NCBI GenBank assembly: GCA_036562265.1 | Contig: DATCKS010000174.1 | Span: 1 to 6,562 of the forward strand | Reading direction: 5' to 3' | From: DASVDK01 sp036562265 [NCBI: Thermodesulfobacteriota bacterium] | GTDB lineage: Bacteria; DASVDK01 | Length of the DNA stretch: 6,562 nucleotides | Shown: in pieces, positions 5,616-6,562 of the stretch | Position numbering within the stretch: position 1 is the stretch's first letter | Layout: each line of letters starts with the position of its first letter | The notes under the pieces: model-generated | The model's input: the letters and a program-made list of their open reading frames with translations, nothing else | Told to the model about the DNA's origin: nothing | Databases searched by the model: none | Made by a program: the position numbers and the translations under genes

Positions 5616-6394
5616 GCCGCGGCCTTCACCGCCTGCGCGGACCTGGCGGTCAGCGCGCCGGCGGCGGCGGCGGCCAGGGCGAGCCCGAGGAGGACGACCG
5701 TGGCCGCGCAGGCGAAGCCGGTGGCCCCGTAGAAGGCCTGGAGCAGGACCACCGGGTAGGGCCGGGAGAGGAACCCGGCAATGAGGTTCGAGAGCTGGAA
5801 CTCCCCGATGGAGAGGGCCGCCACCATGACGAGGCCCGAGGCGAGGCTGTGGCGGAGCGAGGGGAGCACGATGTCGGCGAGCCTGCGCCAGAACCCGGCG
5901 CCGAGCGACTCCGCCGCCTGCTCCATCCGCTCGAGGCCGAGGTGCCGCATGTCGGCGAGGAGCGTCTGGAGGAGGTACGGAAGCGTCAGGACCACGTGGC
6001 CGGCCACGAGGAGCCAGGTAGAGCCGAGCCACGGCAACTGGTCGCTCGAGAAGACCAGGATGTAGGCGAACCCCAGGGTGAGGGGGGGCACCGCCACCGG
6101 CAGGACGGCCGCCACGCGGGCGGCCGTCGCCATGCCGCGCACCCCGCTCCGGTACATGGCGTAGGCGAGGGGCAGGGCCAGGACCGCCCCGACCGCGCAG
6201 GTGGCCGCCGTCACCGTCAGGCTCACCCGGAAGGCCCGGCGGAAGCTCGGGTCGCCGAGGACGTCCGCGTACCAGCGGAGGGTCGCGCCGCGGGGAAGGA
6301 GCGTGTTGGTCCAGCTCTCCCCGAACGAGCCGAGGAGCAGGAGCACCATCGGCAGGAAGAGGTAGACGAGGTAGAGGACGGTCACGACGGACAT
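5612..6394 (-). CDS. ABC transporter permease (PotC/PhnV-like), first gene of the minus-strand operon
   Basis: This 260-residue integral membrane subunit is the second permease of the importer. The first helix covers about residues 3-22 (VVTVLYLVYLFLPMVLLLLG), immediately after the chosen start. Others lie near 57-80, 93-116, 126-146, 183-205 and 232-252. The EAA loop that couples to the ATPase is at 159-178 (QAAESLGAGFWRRLADIVLP). I choose the ATG at 6394: it puts the first helix at the N-terminus as in PotC-like permeases and has GGGAG nine bases upstream. The frame stays open to an ATG at 6517, but that would add 41 residues without family character, cross the inverted repeat and begin 12 bp from the divergent tRNA gene. 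Its stop overlaps the ATPase start by 4 bp. Confidence 0.9.
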   Translation of the reverse strand: MSVVTVLYLVYLFLPMVLLLLGSFGESWTNTLLPRGATLRWYADVLGDPSFRRAFRVSLTVTAATCAVGAVLALPLAYAMYRSGVRGMATAARVAAVLPVAVPPLTLGFAYILVFSSDQLPWLGSTWLLVAGHVVLTLPYLLQTLLADMRHLGLERMEQAAESLGAGFWRRLADIVLPSLRHSLASGLVMVAALSIGEFQLSNLIAGFLSRPYPVVLLQAFYGATGFACAATVVLLGLALAAAAAGALTARSAQAVKAAA

Positions 6395-6430
6395 CCGGAC
6401 GGTCTCCCGTTGCGCGAAGGCCCTCGATAT

Positions 6431-6458
6431 GGTGACATCCGATGGTCGGCCTGTCACC
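6431..6458. promoter_or_regulatory. Perfect inverted repeat, candidate operator of the minus-strand operon
   Basis: GGTGACA (6431-6437) and TGTCACC (6452-6458) are exact reverse complements separated by 14 nt. Their centres are 21 bp apart, two helical turns, as expected for a dimeric regulator binding one face of the DNA. The repeat lies 37-64 bp upstream of the first gene of the minus-strand operon. On the minus strand GTGACA (6457-6452; five of six match TTGACA) is followed after 17 nt by CACCAT (6434-6429), a weak -10. The repeat would then cover both promoter elements, favouring repression. The -10 is poor, so the promoter itself is uncertain; the repeat is plain to see. Confidence 0.45.
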
Positions 6459-6488
6459 CTGCCGAGCGCCTGCCCGTCCAGCCGACGC

Positions 6489-6517
6489 CTGACGGCAAGG
6501 CCCCGATCTGGTATCAT
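6489..6517 (+). promoter_or_regulatory. Promoter of the tRNA-Ser gene
   Basis: CTGACG (6489-6494) is followed after 17 nt by TATCAT (6512-6517; five of six match TATAAT), with TGG directly before it as an extended -10. Transcription would start near 6524, about five bases before the tRNA, a usual short leader. It diverges from the minus-strand operon, and the whole 134-bp gap (6395-6528) is otherwise noncoding. Confidence 0.7.
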
Positions 6518-6528
6518 CTATCGCCCGC

Positions 6529-6562
6529 GGAGAGATGGCCGAGAGGCTGAAGGCGGCGGTTT
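6529..6562 (+). tRNA. tRNA-Ser, 5' portion (cut by the window end)
   Basis: The bases match the 5' half of a bacterial tRNA-Ser: 7-nt acceptor strand GGAGAGA (6529-6535), T8 and G9, D-stem GCC (6538-6540), D-loop GAGAGGCTGAA, D-stem GGC (6552-6554), base 26 G, anticodon stem GCGGT (6556-6560), then T32 and T33 at 6561-6562. The window ends directly before the anticodon. T32 followed by T33 fits the TTGCTAA loop usual for the GCU (AGC/AGU-reading) serine tRNA, whereas UGA, CGA and GGA types usually have C32. The isoacceptor is therefore probably GCU, but it is not seen. Confidence 0.85.

Noticed and set aside
3702-5732. A 676-codon open frame on the plus strand
   Set aside because: It lies opposite the binding-protein, ATPase and permease genes, all of which have clear family motifs. 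Its translation is Arg/Glu/Asp/Gly/Val-rich low-complexity sequence, typical of antisense frames in GC-rich DNA.
5616-6032. N-terminal extension of the ATPase by 139 residues to an ATG at 6032
   Set aside because: The extension is an out-of-frame reading of the permease gene and is Arg/Pro-rich. The GTG at 5615 in a GTGA overlap gives a normal-length ATPase.
6395-6517. Start of the first minus-strand permease at 6517 or at the GTG at 6457
   Set aside because: Both add sequence without family character ahead of the first helix. The GTG lies in the inverted repeat and lacks a good ribosome site; the ATG at 6394 has GGGAG at nine bases.
6529-6562. tRNA gene as an integration site with a mobile element in this window
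   Set aside because: Elements usually insert at the tRNA 3' end, which lies outside. No integrase, direct repeat of tRNA sequence or composition change is seen on the visible side.
1-6562. CRISPR array, insertion sequence or tandem repeats
   Set aside because: No regularly spaced repeats, transposase motifs or terminal inverted repeats were seen on reading both strands; only short hairpin arms occur.

Overview
This is a very GC-rich bacterial window, roughly 70% by eye, with G/C-rich third positions and long spurious open frames opposite real genes. It looks like ordinary chromosome: no transposase, integrase, CRISPR array, phage gene or toxin-antitoxin pair is visible. The source could be a soil or sediment lineage rich in ABC importers, such as Methylomirabilota/Rokubacteria or a high-GC proteobacterium. 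That is a guess from composition and gene content, not a placement.

Left part, plus strand (1-2019). The 3' half of an EamA/DMT-type membrane transporter runs in from the left edge and stops at 416. A well-formed sigma70-type promoter (413-441) overlaps its stop codon. It leads into a two-gene polar amino-acid uptake unit: a family 3 periplasmic binding protein (513-1301) and a HisM/GlnP-type permease (1348-2019). The GlnQ/HisP-type ATPase that normally completes this system is not in the window.

Right part, minus strand (6394 down to 2016). A five-gene, tightly packed operon reads permease - TOBE-containing ATPase - binding protein - permease - LOG-like protein. The first four make a complete importer of the Fe3+/2-aminoethylphosphonate/polyamine type: periplasmic capture, two different inner-membrane permeases and one cytoplasmic ATPase. 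The last gene encodes a Rossmann-fold protein related to LOG/YgdH (TIGR00725-like). It overlaps the second permease gene by 17 bp, so it is probably co-translated with the transporter. The two transcription units converge on one shared CTAG that supplies both stop codons, inside a set of mutually exclusive GC-rich hairpins.

Right edge (6395-6562). The 134-bp intergenic region holds a perfect 7-bp inverted repeat with half-site centres 21 bp apart, a likely operator for the minus-strand operon. It also holds a divergent extended -10 promoter for a tRNA-Ser gene, which the window cuts off exactly before the anticodon. The tRNA promoter and the amino-acid operon promoter share the same layout: CTGACG, 13 nt, then CTGGTAnnAT.

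I see no undescribed system of the dramatic kind. The points most worth a second look are the LOG-family gene locked into a transporter operon, the missing ATPase for the amino-acid importer, the 21-bp-phased inverted repeat, the overlapping convergent stops, and the shared promoter architecture.
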